Source: an uncultured Oscillospiraceae bacterium
Lineage (GTDB): Bacteria > Bacillota > Clostridia > Oscillospirales > Oscillospiraceae
DNA: 64,000 nt
Reading direction: 5' to 3'
Assembly (NCBI GenBank): GCA_947588605.1
Contig: CANPYK010000001.1
Span: forward strand, 62,001-126,000
The notes under the pieces are model-generated. The model was given only the letters and a program-made list of their open reading frames with translations, was not told where the DNA came from and searched no databases. Made by a program: the position numbers and the translations under genes. Positions within the stretch are counted from its first letter, which is position 1, and every line of letters starts with the position of its first letter. Shown here one piece after another: positions 1-8,356 of this stretch.

Positions 1-17
1 TCAAGGAGGTGATAAAA

Positions 18-269
18 ATGTTTATTAACAAGTCCCCTTGCGGAAAGAATAACATTTGCGGGGAAACACTAGCCCGCTTGAGAAAGCAGCGCAAGCTGTC
101 CCAGCGTGCATTAGCTGATGCTCTTCAACTCGCCGGTCTTGACATTGATAAAAACGCTATCCAGCGCATTGAGGCCGGGAAAAGGTTTGTGACAGATATA
201 GAGGTCCTGGCGTTTTCCTCAATTTTTGATATGACCCCCAACGAATTGCTCAACCCAGAACACGATTGA
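18..269 (+). CDS. small XRE-family helix-turn-helix regulator
   Basis: An 83-residue protein consisting almost entirely of one Cro/C1-type HTH domain (ETLARLRKQRKLSQRALADA and on, residues about 15-75), so probably a DNA-binding repressor with no sensor domain. ATG at 18 is preferred over GTG at 9 because AAGGAGGT at 3-10 is then 7 nt away. The longer-than-usual segment between recognition helices (LQLAGLDIDKNA) and the IEAGKR.VTD.E.LA pattern are shared with the XRE protein at 5236-5484, so the two look like one subfamily. It is more AT-rich than most neighbours. Target unknown; the second XRE gene follows by 38 nt. Confidence 0.8.
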   Translation: MFINKSPCGKNNICGETLARLRKQRKLSQRALADALQLAGLDIDKNAIQRIEAGKRFVTDIEVLAFSSIFDMTPNELLNPEHD

Positions 270-307
270 CAGCACGGTTATTATCCCGTCAAAAGGCTGG
301 TGAGAAA

Positions 308-517
308 ATGTTTAGAAAACGTCTTCGCGGGGCGCGGATGGGGGCTGGGCTTACGCAGCAGCGGATGGCGGACCTTTTGGGGATCTCGCTCAACGGCTAT
401 CAGAAGTACGAGCAGGGGGAGACGCAGCCGCCGCTGGATACGCTGGTCAGGCTTTCCCGTATCCTGAACGTCACAACGGACTACCTTCTTTGCAACGACC
501 GGCCGCCCGAGGAATGA
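308..517 (+). CDS. small XRE-family helix-turn-helix regulator
   Basis: A 69-residue HTH protein of Cro/C1 type (GAGLTQQRMADLLGISLNGY, then EQGETQPPLDTLVRLSRILN and a terminal TDYLLC motif). It covers one domain and nothing more. The ATG at 308 is chosen; an in-frame TTG at 266 would add 14 residues and overlap the preceding gene but has no good ribosome-binding site. It probably shares a transcript with the XRE gene just upstream, making a two-regulator unit immediately before the L10 leader. Function beyond DNA binding cannot be inferred. Confidence 0.75.
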   Translation: MFRKRLRGARMGAGLTQQRMADLLGISLNGYQKYEQGETQPPLDTLVRLSRILNVTTDYLLCNDRPPEE

Positions 518-574
518 GCCCGGCTTACAAGCCCTCGCCGCCCCTGAAAAATCCCAAAAACCTTGAAAAAATCC

Positions 575-603
575 TTGACAGGCGGGAAAAGGTGTGGTAT
601 GAT
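575..603 (+). promoter_or_regulatory. sigma-A promoter of rplJL
   Basis: TTGACA at 575-580 and TATGAT at 598-603 with a 17-nt spacer, an almost perfect housekeeping promoter placed directly before the L10 leader. Confidence 0.85.
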
Positions 604-609
604 GCCATA

Positions 610-745
610 GCGTTCCAAAGACAGCAGGTGTGGAGACACGTAAATCCTGCCGAGGGCGGCAAATGTGATTTGCTTTACCGTGCCCCGATGCTTTGCGCGT
701 CGGGGCATTTTCTGTGGACGCCATCATAACCGTGGAGGTGAAAAA
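610..745 (+). ncRNA. ribosomal protein L10 leader
   Basis: The untranslated leader of rplJ carries the hallmark strings of the L10 leader family (AAAGACAGCAGGTG near 616, then AAATCCTGCCGAGG near 641), where L10 or the L10(L7/L12)4 complex binds to repress its own operon. A hairpin with arms 682-688 and 700-706 (GCCCCGA/TCGGGGC), followed by a short T-run, may act as the attenuator. Assignment is by remembered family sequence; a covariance-model search would settle it. Confidence 0.75.
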
Positions 746-747
746 TC

Positions 748-1281
748 ATGCCCAACGCAAAGGTCCTGAGCGAGAAGCAGGCCATCGTCGCCGCGCTCAA
801 GGAGAAGCTCAAGGGAGCCAAGGCCGGCGTGCTGGTGGATTACTCCGGCATCACCGTGGCCGACGACACCGCCCTTCGCCGCAAGATGCGCGAGGAGAAG
901 GTGGAGTACGCCGTCGTCAAGAACACCCTGGTCCGCTTCGCCATCGACGACGCCGGATACGCAGAGCTCGATCCCCTGCTCCATGGCACCACGTCCCTGG
1001 CCATCTCCCATGAGGACGAGCTGGCCCCCGCCAGAGTCGTCGCGGAGTACGCCGAGAAGCTCCAGAACTGCTTCGAGATCAAGGGCGGCTTCATGGACGG
1101 GAAGGTCATTTCCGTGGACGAGATCAAGGCCCTCGCCAAGATCCCCCCGCTGCCCATCCTGCGCGCCCAGGTGCTCGGCACCATGCTGGCCCCCATTTCC
1201 CAGCTGGCCTGCGTGCTCAACGCCATCGCCGAGAAGCAGGGCGCCCCTGCCGGCGAGCCCGAAGCGGCTCCCGCCGAGTAA
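748..1281 (+). CDS. rplJ: 50S ribosomal protein L10
   Basis: A 177-residue L10: it forms the base of the ribosomal stalk, binding 23S rRNA through its N-terminal domain and L7/L12 dimers through its C-terminal helix. Diagnostic strings are GVLVDYSGITVA near residue 28, the VVKNTLVRFA segment and the L..PISQLACVLNAIAEK C-terminal region. The start has GGAGGTG 7 nt upstream. It is followed at 44 nt by rplL. In most Firmicutes rplJL lies directly after rplKA; here rplKA is 42 kb away on the opposite strand (see findings). Confidence 0.97.
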   Translation: MPNAKVLSEKQAIVAALKEKLKGAKAGVLVDYSGITVADDTALRRKMREEKVEYAVVKNTLVRFAIDDAGYAELDPLLHGTTSLAISHEDELAPARVVAEYAEKLQNCFEIKGGFMDGKVISVDEIKALAKIPPLPILRAQVLGTMLAPISQLACVLNAIAEKQGAPAGEPEAAPAE

Positions 1282-1325
1282 AAACAAACTGAAAAAATCA
1301 AAATTCTTACAGGAGGAACAATACA

Positions 1326-1706
1326 ATGGCTGCTGAAAAAGTCACCGCCCTGATCGACGAGATCAAGGCTCTCACCGTTCTTGAGCTCTCTGAGCTCGTA
1401 CATGCTCTCGAGGAGGAGTTCGGCGTCTCCGCCGCCGCCATGGCCGCTCCCGCCGCCGGCGCCGCCGCCGCTGCCCCCGCCGCCGAGGAGAAGACCGAGT
1501 TTGACGTGGTCCTGGCCGGCTTCGACGCCGCTTCCAAGATCAAGGTCATCAAGGCCGTCCGTGAGATCACCAACCAGGGCCTCGCCGAGGCCAAGGCCAC
1601 TGTCGAGGGCGCTCCCAAGACCATCAAGGAAGCCTGCTCCAAGGACGAGGCCGAGGAGCTCAAGAAGAAGCTGGAGGAAGCCGGCGGCAAGGTCGAGCTG
1701 AAATAA
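1326..1706 (+). CDS. rplL: 50S ribosomal protein L7/L12
   Basis: A 126-residue L7/L12 stalk protein, usual length. N-terminal dimerisation helices (residues 1-33), an Ala/Pro-rich flexible hinge (about 37-56, including [16 protein letters not shown]), and the globular C-terminal domain that recruits translational GTPases ([20 protein letters not shown], then [17 protein letters not shown]). Ribosome-binding site AGGAGG lies 8 nt upstream. The canonical next genes rpoB and rpoC are absent; instead a structured repeat begins one base after the stop codon. Confidence 0.97.
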   Translation: MAAEKVTALIDEIKALTVLELSELVHALEEEFGVSAAAMAAPAAGAAAAAPAAEEKTEFDVVLAGFDAASKIKVIKAVREITNQGLAEAKATVEGAPKTIKEACSKDEAEELKKKLEEAGGKVELK

Positions 1707-1707
1707 A

Positions 1708-1893
1708 CTGGCGAAAAATGGCTGCGCCATTTTTCTGCCAAAAGGAACGTGCGGAAAACCTCCGGCGAAAGGTCTGCGGACCTTTCGCCGGAGGTTTTCC
1801 TGCTGTTTTGCTGCGCGCACGGCCCCTATGGGGCCGCACACTCCGCAAAACAAAAGGTATTTTTTCCGACGTACATGCCGCCGGAAAAAATGG
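1708..1893 (+). repeat. structured 3'-UTR element, copy 1 (after rplL)
   Basis: Starts one base after the rplL TAA with CTGGCGAAAAATGG and ends GGAAAAAATGG. Order: short hairpin GAAAAATGG/CCATTTTTC; linker CTGCCAAAAGGAACGTGC; a perfect palindrome 1753-1800 with 22-bp arms and TGCG loop; TGCTG linker; a second stem (TTTTGC/GCAAAA) enclosing GCGCAC and GCACACTC; linker AAAAGGTA; terminal stem TTTTTTCCG/CGGAAAAAA. Copy 2 lies after spo0A (22285-22463) with the same linkers but different stems that are again self-complementary. Confidence 0.8.
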
Positions 1894-2100
1894 CTCGATG
1901 GGAGGGAATAAGGTTGCGGCGCTTTGCGCCGCCTTGATAAAAAATGCGCCGCAAAGCGGCGCATCCTTTTTAAGCCCCCTCCTCGTAGGAGGGGGGCAGG
2001 GGGGTAGCGAACGTGGGATGATAGAACGGTTCCGATGAACGCACCAGCCAATGCCCCTCCTACGGAGGGGTGGCCGCGCAAAGCGCGGCCGGGGTGGTCC
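1894..2100. repeat. intergenic palindromic mosaic, family II
   Basis: Consecutive GC-rich hairpins between rplL and spoIVB: TGCGGCGC/GCGCCGC hairpins either side of an AT-rich linker (about 1915-1968), the CCCCCTCCTCGTAGGAGGGG hairpin near 1976, the linker ending AGCGAACGTGGGATGATAG, and a GCCCCTCCTACGGAGGGG hairpin with GGCCGCGC/GCGCGGCC near 2051-2092. The same blocks recur at 4746, 19664, 30040, 36470, 43117 and elsewhere. No coding sequence. Confidence 0.8.
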
Positions 2101-2123
2101 CGTTTATTATAGGCGGTCGTCCG

Positions 2124-3125
2124 TTATTTCCTCTTCCACATGCTTTCCAAAAACACCCCATACCCTTTTTCCGGGTCGTTGATGAGGACGTGGGTGACGG
2201 CGCCGACGAGGCGGCCTTGCTGGAGGATGGGGGAACCGCTCATGCCCTGGACGATGCCGCCGGTGAGGGCCAGGAGGTCGGGGTCGGTGACCTTGATCAT
2301 CATGTCCCGGCCGTTCCCGCCGCTGTAAAGGCGGGTGATCTCAATGGCGTACTCCCGGCGCTCGCCGGAGACGTCGCTGAGGATGACGGCCTTGCCGGCC
2401 TTCACCGCCGAGGCCGGGGCGGTGGGGACGCTCTCGCAGACGCGCAGGTCCTCCCGGCCCTGACCGAAGATGCCCACGGCGCAGTTGACGTCCACCGTGC
2501 CCAGCACGCCAGCGTAGTCCAGCTCGCCGCCCAGCTGTCCCGGCGATCCGGCGCGGCTCTTGGTGATGCCGGTGAGGCGCGCCCGCAGCAGGCTTCCCTC
2601 CCGCACCGGCACGATGACGCCGGTGGCGCTGTCGGCGATGGAGTGCCCCAGCGCCCCGTAGAGGCCGCTTTCCGGGTCATAGAAGGTGACGGTCCCGATG
2701 CCGGAGACGCTGTCCCGCACCCAGACGCCCAGGTACCCCGTCTCCCCGTCGAACCAGGGCTTCACCGCCGCCTGGCGCTCCTTTCCGTCCCGGGTATAGC
2801 GGACGGTGACGGACTCCGGCGCTCCCTCCAGCGCCGCCATCATGTCCTGGGCCGAGGCCACGGGGACGCCCTCGATCATGGTGATCACGTCCCCCGGACG
2901 AAGTCCCGCGTCCCTGGCCGGGGCGCAGGTGCCGGAGGCGGTCTTGAATTCCGAAAGCTCCGACACCACCGCCCCGTCGGCCTTCACCGCGATGCCCACC
3001 GCCTCGCCCACCGGCACCAGCCGTTCCGGCAGGTCCGCCGCCGCCGCGGGGGACGCCAGCGCCAGCGCCGTCAGAAGAGCGGCCGCGCATACGGCCGCCG
3101 TCCTTTTCAAATCAAGTTTTTTCAT
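2124..3125 (-). CDS. spoIVB: SpoIVB sporulation serine peptidase
   Basis: A 333-residue signalling protease which, in sporulating Firmicutes, is secreted from the forespore and starts pro-sigma-K processing by cleaving SpoIVFA. Layout: N-terminal membrane or signal segment (residues 9-29), PDZ domain (about 45-125), S55 peptidase domain with GALGHSIAD (His161) and GMSGSPILQ (Ser296); Asp281 lies 15 residues before Ser296, the same spacing as the B. subtilis triad. The C-terminal THVLINDPEKGYGVFLESM is a family hallmark. The start has GGAG 8-9 nt upstream; the longer frame to 3275 lacks one. Unlike B. subtilis, spo0A is not next to it but 19 kb away. Confidence 0.95.
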   Translation of the reverse strand: MKKLDLKRTAAVCAAALLTALALASPAAAADLPERLVPVGEAVGIAVKADGAVVSELSEFKTASGTCAPARDAGLRPGDVITMIEGVPVASAQDMMAALEGAPESVTVRYTRDGKERQAAVKPWFDGETGYLGVWVRDSVSGIGTVTFYDPESGLYGALGHSIADSATGVIVPVREGSLLRARLTGITKSRAGSPGQLGGELDYAGVLGTVDVNCAVGIFGQGREDLRVCESVPTAPASAVKAGKAVILSDVSGERREYAIEITRLYSGGNGRDMMIKVTDPDLLALTGGIVQGMSGSPILQQGRLVGAVTHVLINDPEKGYGVFLESMWKRK

Positions 3126-3374
3126 ATTTTCCCGCTCCCCATTTTTCTTTGGCTCAACGCCGCCTTTAATATGTCCCCCGAAAAACGATTGAGGCATAGA
3201 AATACTTTTCGCTTTTGGGCTGGCGGAAAACGGCTGTTCCCGCATGAGCGCCCTTTTGACGCCGGCGGGGCGCAAATTGTCCCACTTTCCCGAAAAAACG
3301 GTTATCCGGTCTTTTCCGCTTTTTCAAATCATAAAATAGGGGAGTACTATAAAGAGTAAAGGGGGAAACTCATT

Positions 3375-4661
3375 TTGGTTAAAGTTTTACGTCTGGGAGA
3401 CCGGGGCCCGTGGGTGGAGCTGCTGCAGCTGGGCCTCGGGCGGGCCGGATACCTTCGCTTTGCCCCGGACGGCGTCTTCGGGCCGGAGACGCTGGCCGCC
3501 ACGCGTGCCTACCAGGCCGCCTTCGGCCTTGTCCCCGACGGCGTGGCGGGCAGCCGGACCTGGGCGTCGCTGGAAAGCTGGCTCACCGGCTTCTTCCGCC
3601 GCACCGTCCGCCCCGGGGACACCTTATATAACCTGGCGCGGGCCAACGGCATCACCGTCCGGGCGCTGGAGACCGCCAACCCCGGCGTTACGCCCACGCG
3701 CCTGCGGGTGGGCTCCATGCTCACCGTCCCCCGGCCCTTCGACGTGGTTGACCCCGGCATCCGCTTCACCCCCACGTACCTCGCCCTGTGCCTCCGGGGC
3801 CTGGCCGCCCGGTATCCCTTTCTGGAGCTGGGCTCGGCGGGAACCAGCGTCATGGGCCGGCCTTTGCACACGGTGAAGCTTGGCGCCGGCCCCAACCAGG
3901 TCTTCCACAACGCCTCCCACCACGCCAACGAGTGGATCACCACGCCGGTCCTCATGAAATTTCTGGAAAAGTACGCCCACGCCTACGCCTCCGGCCTCAC
4001 CGTCTTCGGCCAGAACGCCCAAAGCCTTTATGAGCGCTCCACGCTCTACGTGATGCCCATGGTCAACCCGGACGGCGTGGCGCTGGTCACCGGGGAGCTG
4101 ACGGAGGGGCCGTTTTTTGAGGGCGCGCGGCAGATCGCCGCCGACTATCCCGCCATCGCCTTCCCCGCGGGCTGGAAGGCCAACATCCAGGGCGTGGACC
4201 CCAATCTCCAGTACCCCGCCGGGTGGAACGAGGCCCGCCAGATCAAATTCGCACAGGGCTATGTTTCCCCGGCGCCCCGGGATTATGTGGGCGCCGCGCC
4301 CCTGGAGATCCCGGAAAGCCGCGCGGTCTACAATTTCACGCGGCAGCACGATTTTTCCATTACCCTCTCCTACCACACCCAGGGCCAGGTGATATATTGG
4401 AAATATTTAGATTATCTTCCGGAAAGCTCCTACGAGATCGCCCTCCAATTCGCCGCCGTCAGCGGTTACGAGGTCTCCCTCACCCCCGCCGCCTCCGCCT
4501 ACGCCGGCTACAAGGACTGGTTCATCGCGGAGTTTGACCGCCCCGGCTACACCGTCGAGGCCGGCCAGGGCCTCGCCCCCCTCCCCCTCTCCCAGTTCGA
4601 CCAGATCTACCGCAACAACGAGGGCATCCTGGCCCTGAGTCTCACCGTCACGGCGGGGTGA
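3375..4661 (+). CDS. M14 zinc carboxypeptidase with peptidoglycan-binding and LysM domains
   Basis: A 428-residue cell-wall peptidase resembling gamma-D-glutamyl-(L)-meso-diaminopimelate peptidases of spore formers. Domains: PG_binding_1 (residues 2-66), LysM (about 77-119, RPGDTLYNLARANGITVRAL), M14 peptidase (about 130-425). Zinc ligands His183 and Glu186 in HHANEW, third ligand His334 in SYHTQ, catalytic Glu395 in YTVEAG; NPDG at 231-234 is typical. No signal peptide is seen, which would fit action inside a spore compartment. TTG start, with a GGGGG ribosome-binding site 9 nt upstream. The exact substrate bond is inferred from the family. Confidence 0.9.
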   Translation: MVKVLRLGDRGPWVELLQLGLGRAGYLRFAPDGVFGPETLAATRAYQAAFGLVPDGVAGSRTWASLESWLTGFFRRTVRPGDTLYNLARANGITVRALETANPGVTPTRLRVGSMLTVPRPFDVVDPGIRFTPTYLALCLRGLAARYPFLELGSAGTSVMGRPLHTVKLGAGPNQVFHNASHHANEWITTPVLMKFLEKYAHAYASGLTVFGQNAQSLYERSTLYVMPMVNPDGVALVTGELTEGPFFEGARQIAADYPAIAFPAGWKANIQGVDPNLQYPAGWNEARQIKFAQGYVSPAPRDYVGAAPLEIPESRAVYNFTRQHDFSITLSYHTQGQVIYWKYLDYLPESSYEIALQFAAVSGYEVSLTPAASAYAGYKDWFIAEFDRPGYTVEAGQGLAPLPLSQFDQIYRNNEGILALSLTVTAG

Positions 4662-4745
4662 CGCCGGGCCTTTAACCACCCCTGCCGCTTCGCGGCTGTC
4701 CCCGACCTTGGAGGGGCTAAAGGAGGCAGGTCGTGTTACCGGAAT

Positions 4746-5190
4746 GATTCCGATAAATCGCACCCACCCCCGATTGAGAGCCCTCCCCGCAGGGCGGGGA
4801 GGGGGAGGGGTGAGGTGGGAGCCGAAGGGCTTTGAGTGGCTGCGATGAACACACCCACCTCATCCGGCGCCTGCGGGCGCCACCTTCCCCGCCCTGCGGG
4901 GAAGGCTAAGACGGGGGACGGGGGTTCGAATACCCCGCCGCCGCGGCGGCACCCCTTTTTCCGAAAAAGGGGTCGGGGGAACAAGGATGCGGCGCTTCGC
5001 GCCGCCTTTATAAAAATTGCGCCGCATAGCGGCGCAAACCTTTTTGACCCCCTTTGGGGCAAAGGGGGTAGGGGGGATTCGAGCCCCCGTCCCCGCCGCA
5101 GCGGGCAAATCAAAAAAATGCGGCGAAGCCGCAAACCTTTTTAAGCCCCCTCCTCGTAGGAGGGGGGCAGGGGGGAAGCGAGCGTCGGAA
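4746..5190. repeat. intergenic palindromic mosaic, family II
   Basis: About 450 bp of back-to-back hairpins with no gene: CCCTCCCCGC/GCGGGGAGGG, then GAGGTGGGAGCCGAAGGGC, CGGCGCCTGCGGGCGCC, CCCCGCCCTGCGGGG, a GGGGTTCGAATACCCC arm, GCCGCCGCGGCGGC, CCCCTTTTTCCGAAAAAGGGG, two GCGGCGC stems around TTTATAAAAATT, CCCCCTTTGGGGCAAAGGGGG, and finally the CCTCCTCGTAGGAGG hairpin. The block order matches 19664-20372, 30040-30595 (reverse) and 36470-36905 (reverse). Confidence 0.8.
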
Positions 5191-5235
5191 AAGAGAGCGG
5201 CCCCGACAAACCGCGCCCCCAAAGCCCTCCGGGGG

Positions 5236-5484
5236 CTATTTCTCCCGCCCTAAAAGCCAGTCTACGGAGACGTGCAGGACGTCGGCCAAGGCGCACAGCT
5301 CAAAATCCGTTACCGGCCGCTTTTGCCCCTCCAGAAGGGACAGGGCCGGGATGCTGATATCCACGCCGGAGGTCTGCAGACGGGCCAGCAGCTCGATCTG
5401 CTTCATCCCCAGCCGCAGCCGCGCCTGCGTCACACGGGCGCCCACGAGATTCCGATTGCCCAATTCAAGCTTCCTGGTCTTCAT
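5236..5484 (-). CDS. XRE-family helix-turn-helix regulator
   Basis: An 82-residue single-domain Cro/C1 HTH protein (GARVTQARLRLGMKQIELLA, then ALSLLEGQKRPVTDFELCAL and SVDWLLGREK). It shares the longer inter-helix segment (LQTSGVDI) with the XRE protein at 18-269. Ribosome-binding site GAGGTG lies just upstream. It is divergent from the membrane protein at 5637, whose promoter contains an inverted repeat between the -35 and -10 elements, so it is a good candidate repressor of that gene (inference). Confidence 0.82.
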   Translation of the reverse strand: MKTRKLELGNRNLVGARVTQARLRLGMKQIELLARLQTSGVDISIPALSLLEGQKRPVTDFELCALADVLHVSVDWLLGREK

Positions 5485-5522
5485 AAAGCACCTCTTTTCT
5501 TTAAGTATATGAAAAAAAGTGC

Positions 5523-5551
5523 TTTACAAATTTGGCAATACCAAATATAAT
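5523..5551 (+). promoter_or_regulatory. sigma-A promoter with operator-like inverted repeat
   Basis: TTTACA at 5523-5528 and TATAAT at 5546-5551, spacer 17 nt, upstream of the membrane protein at 5637. The spacer is filled by a perfect inverted repeat ATTTGG-CAATA-CCAAAT (5530-5546), a typical position for a repressor site; the divergent XRE protein is the obvious candidate. Confidence 0.7.
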
Positions 5552-5636
5552 ATTTATATTGACCTCCATTTCCCATACTTCCTTTTCGGACCATATGCCG
5601 GAATGGGGAAAAGAAAAAAGAAAAGAGGAAAAGTCA

Positions 5637-6191
5637 ATGAGTTACTTGACAAGCGAAAATACGGTGAAATGGGCGCGAATTGCCGGGTGCATCGGGATCC
5701 TTTGTTTTTTTCTCCCTTTTTTGAGGGTGAGAATCTTCGGGGAAACGGACAGCTATTCAGGTTTTAAATACCTTTTTGCGATCCTGAAAAACCTGGACGA
5801 CTATGAAAGACTGGATGCGGAGTTTAAAACGATCAATTTGTGGTTGATTGGCGCCCTCGTGGCGGGAATAACAGGCGTAGTTTCCTCGATCATCATGAGA
5901 GGAGGCTTGTTCAGCGCAATTGTGGATGTACTGGGAGTAGGCTGCCTTTTCTTTTTGCGGGATGAATACATTTTTTCCGTCCGTGACATTGGAAGCATGG
6001 GTGGTGGCTGGACCTTGGCGCTGATTGCGTACATCCTCGCGGCGGTCTTCGCCTTTGTCTCCTGGTTTCTGGCGGGAAGGGAATACGCGAATAGACGGCC
6101 CGGGGGCATTTCGGCCATGTCGGATGAGGAGTTCGACAAGCTTAAAAAGGAGCTGAATGATATCCGCGTCGACGACAGCGACAAGAAATAA
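5637..6191 (+). CDS. small integral membrane protein of unknown function
   Basis: A 184-residue protein with about four predicted membrane segments (near residues 12-32, 64-84, 88-106 and 122-146) and a charged cytoplasmic tail (SDEEFDKLKKELNDIRVDDSDKK). No family recognised. The ATG at 5637 is chosen because GAGGAA lies 7 nt upstream; the frame continues to 5532 but would start inside the promoter. AT-richer than surrounding genes, like the divergent XRE gene, so the pair may be a recent acquisition. The likely control is by the repressor-type site in its promoter. Confidence 0.72.
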   Translation: MSYLTSENTVKWARIAGCIGILCFFLPFLRVRIFGETDSYSGFKYLFAILKNLDDYERLDAEFKTINLWLIGALVAGITGVVSSIIMRGGLFSAIVDVLGVGCLFFLRDEYIFSVRDIGSMGGGWTLALIAYILAAVFAFVSWFLAGREYANRRPGGISAMSDEEFDKLKKELNDIRVDDSDKK

Positions 6192-6313
6192 CCAACGCGG
6201 CCGCGGGGGATGTCCATCCGGCGTATCCCGCGGCCCCTGTTTGCACTTTGCCCAACAAAAGCCGCGGGAAAAACGGTTGGATTATTTAAAGTGTAAAATC
6301 GAAAAACTTCCCC

Positions 6314-6342
6314 TTGACAGTGCCGAAAGTGTGTTGTATGAT
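6314..6342 (+). promoter_or_regulatory. sigma-A promoter of the leu-ilv cluster
   Basis: TTGACA at 6314-6319 and TATGAT at 6337-6342 with a 17-nt spacer, immediately upstream of the T-box leader. Confidence 0.85.
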
Positions 6343-6349
6343 GTTTGCA

Positions 6350-6637
6350 AATCAAAAAAGGCTAAGACGGGAACAAGGACGTTCGTGATGCTTCAGAGAG
6401 CCGCCGGGTGGTGCGAGGCGGCGCGGGGCGGACGGTCTACTCCTCCCTGAGCCGCGAGCTGAACGCGCAAGGACGCGTAAGTAAGTACAGCCGGGTTCTC
6501 CCGTTACAGAGAGGCCGCGTTGACGGACGCGGGTTGAGCGGGCGAGCATCGCCAAGAAGAGTGGTACCGCGGAAGATTTCTTTCGTCTCTTTATCCAAAA
6601 ATATGTCAGAGTATTTTGGGTAAACGAGACTTTTTTT
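6350..6637 (+). ncRNA. T-box leader, probably leucine-responsive
   Basis: Contains the conserved T-box antiterminator motif GAGTGGTACCGCGG (6559-6572), the upstream CCGTTACAGAGAG block, and a stem-I region with CAGAGAGCC and GGTGCGAGG. It ends in an intrinsic terminator with arms 6585-6607 and 6612-6630 and seven Ts (6631-6637). Uncharged tRNA pairing with the T-box would favour the antiterminator and read-through into leuA. Leucine codons CTA and CTC occur at 6437-6442 where a specifier is expected, but I could not fix which triplet is used. Confidence 0.88.
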
Positions 6638-6667
6638 GTACCCAAAATCACCCGGAAAGGAACAAGT

Positions 6668-8335
<1,668 letters not shown>

Positions 8336-8356
8336 GGAAGATACAGGAGTTTGTCT

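Noticed and set aside
3126-3275. N-terminal extension of SpoIVB by 50 residues
   Set aside because: The ATG at 3125 has a good ribosome-binding site and leads straight into a signal-type helix; the extension has neither.
4925-4945. T-arm-like GGGGTTCGAATACCCC as a tRNA gene
   Set aside because: No acceptor, D or anticodon arms fit around it in any copy.
4746-5190. Regular repeats that could suggest a CRISPR array
   Set aside because: Units differ in length, are palindromic throughout, and have conserved rather than unique spacers; no cas genes nearby.
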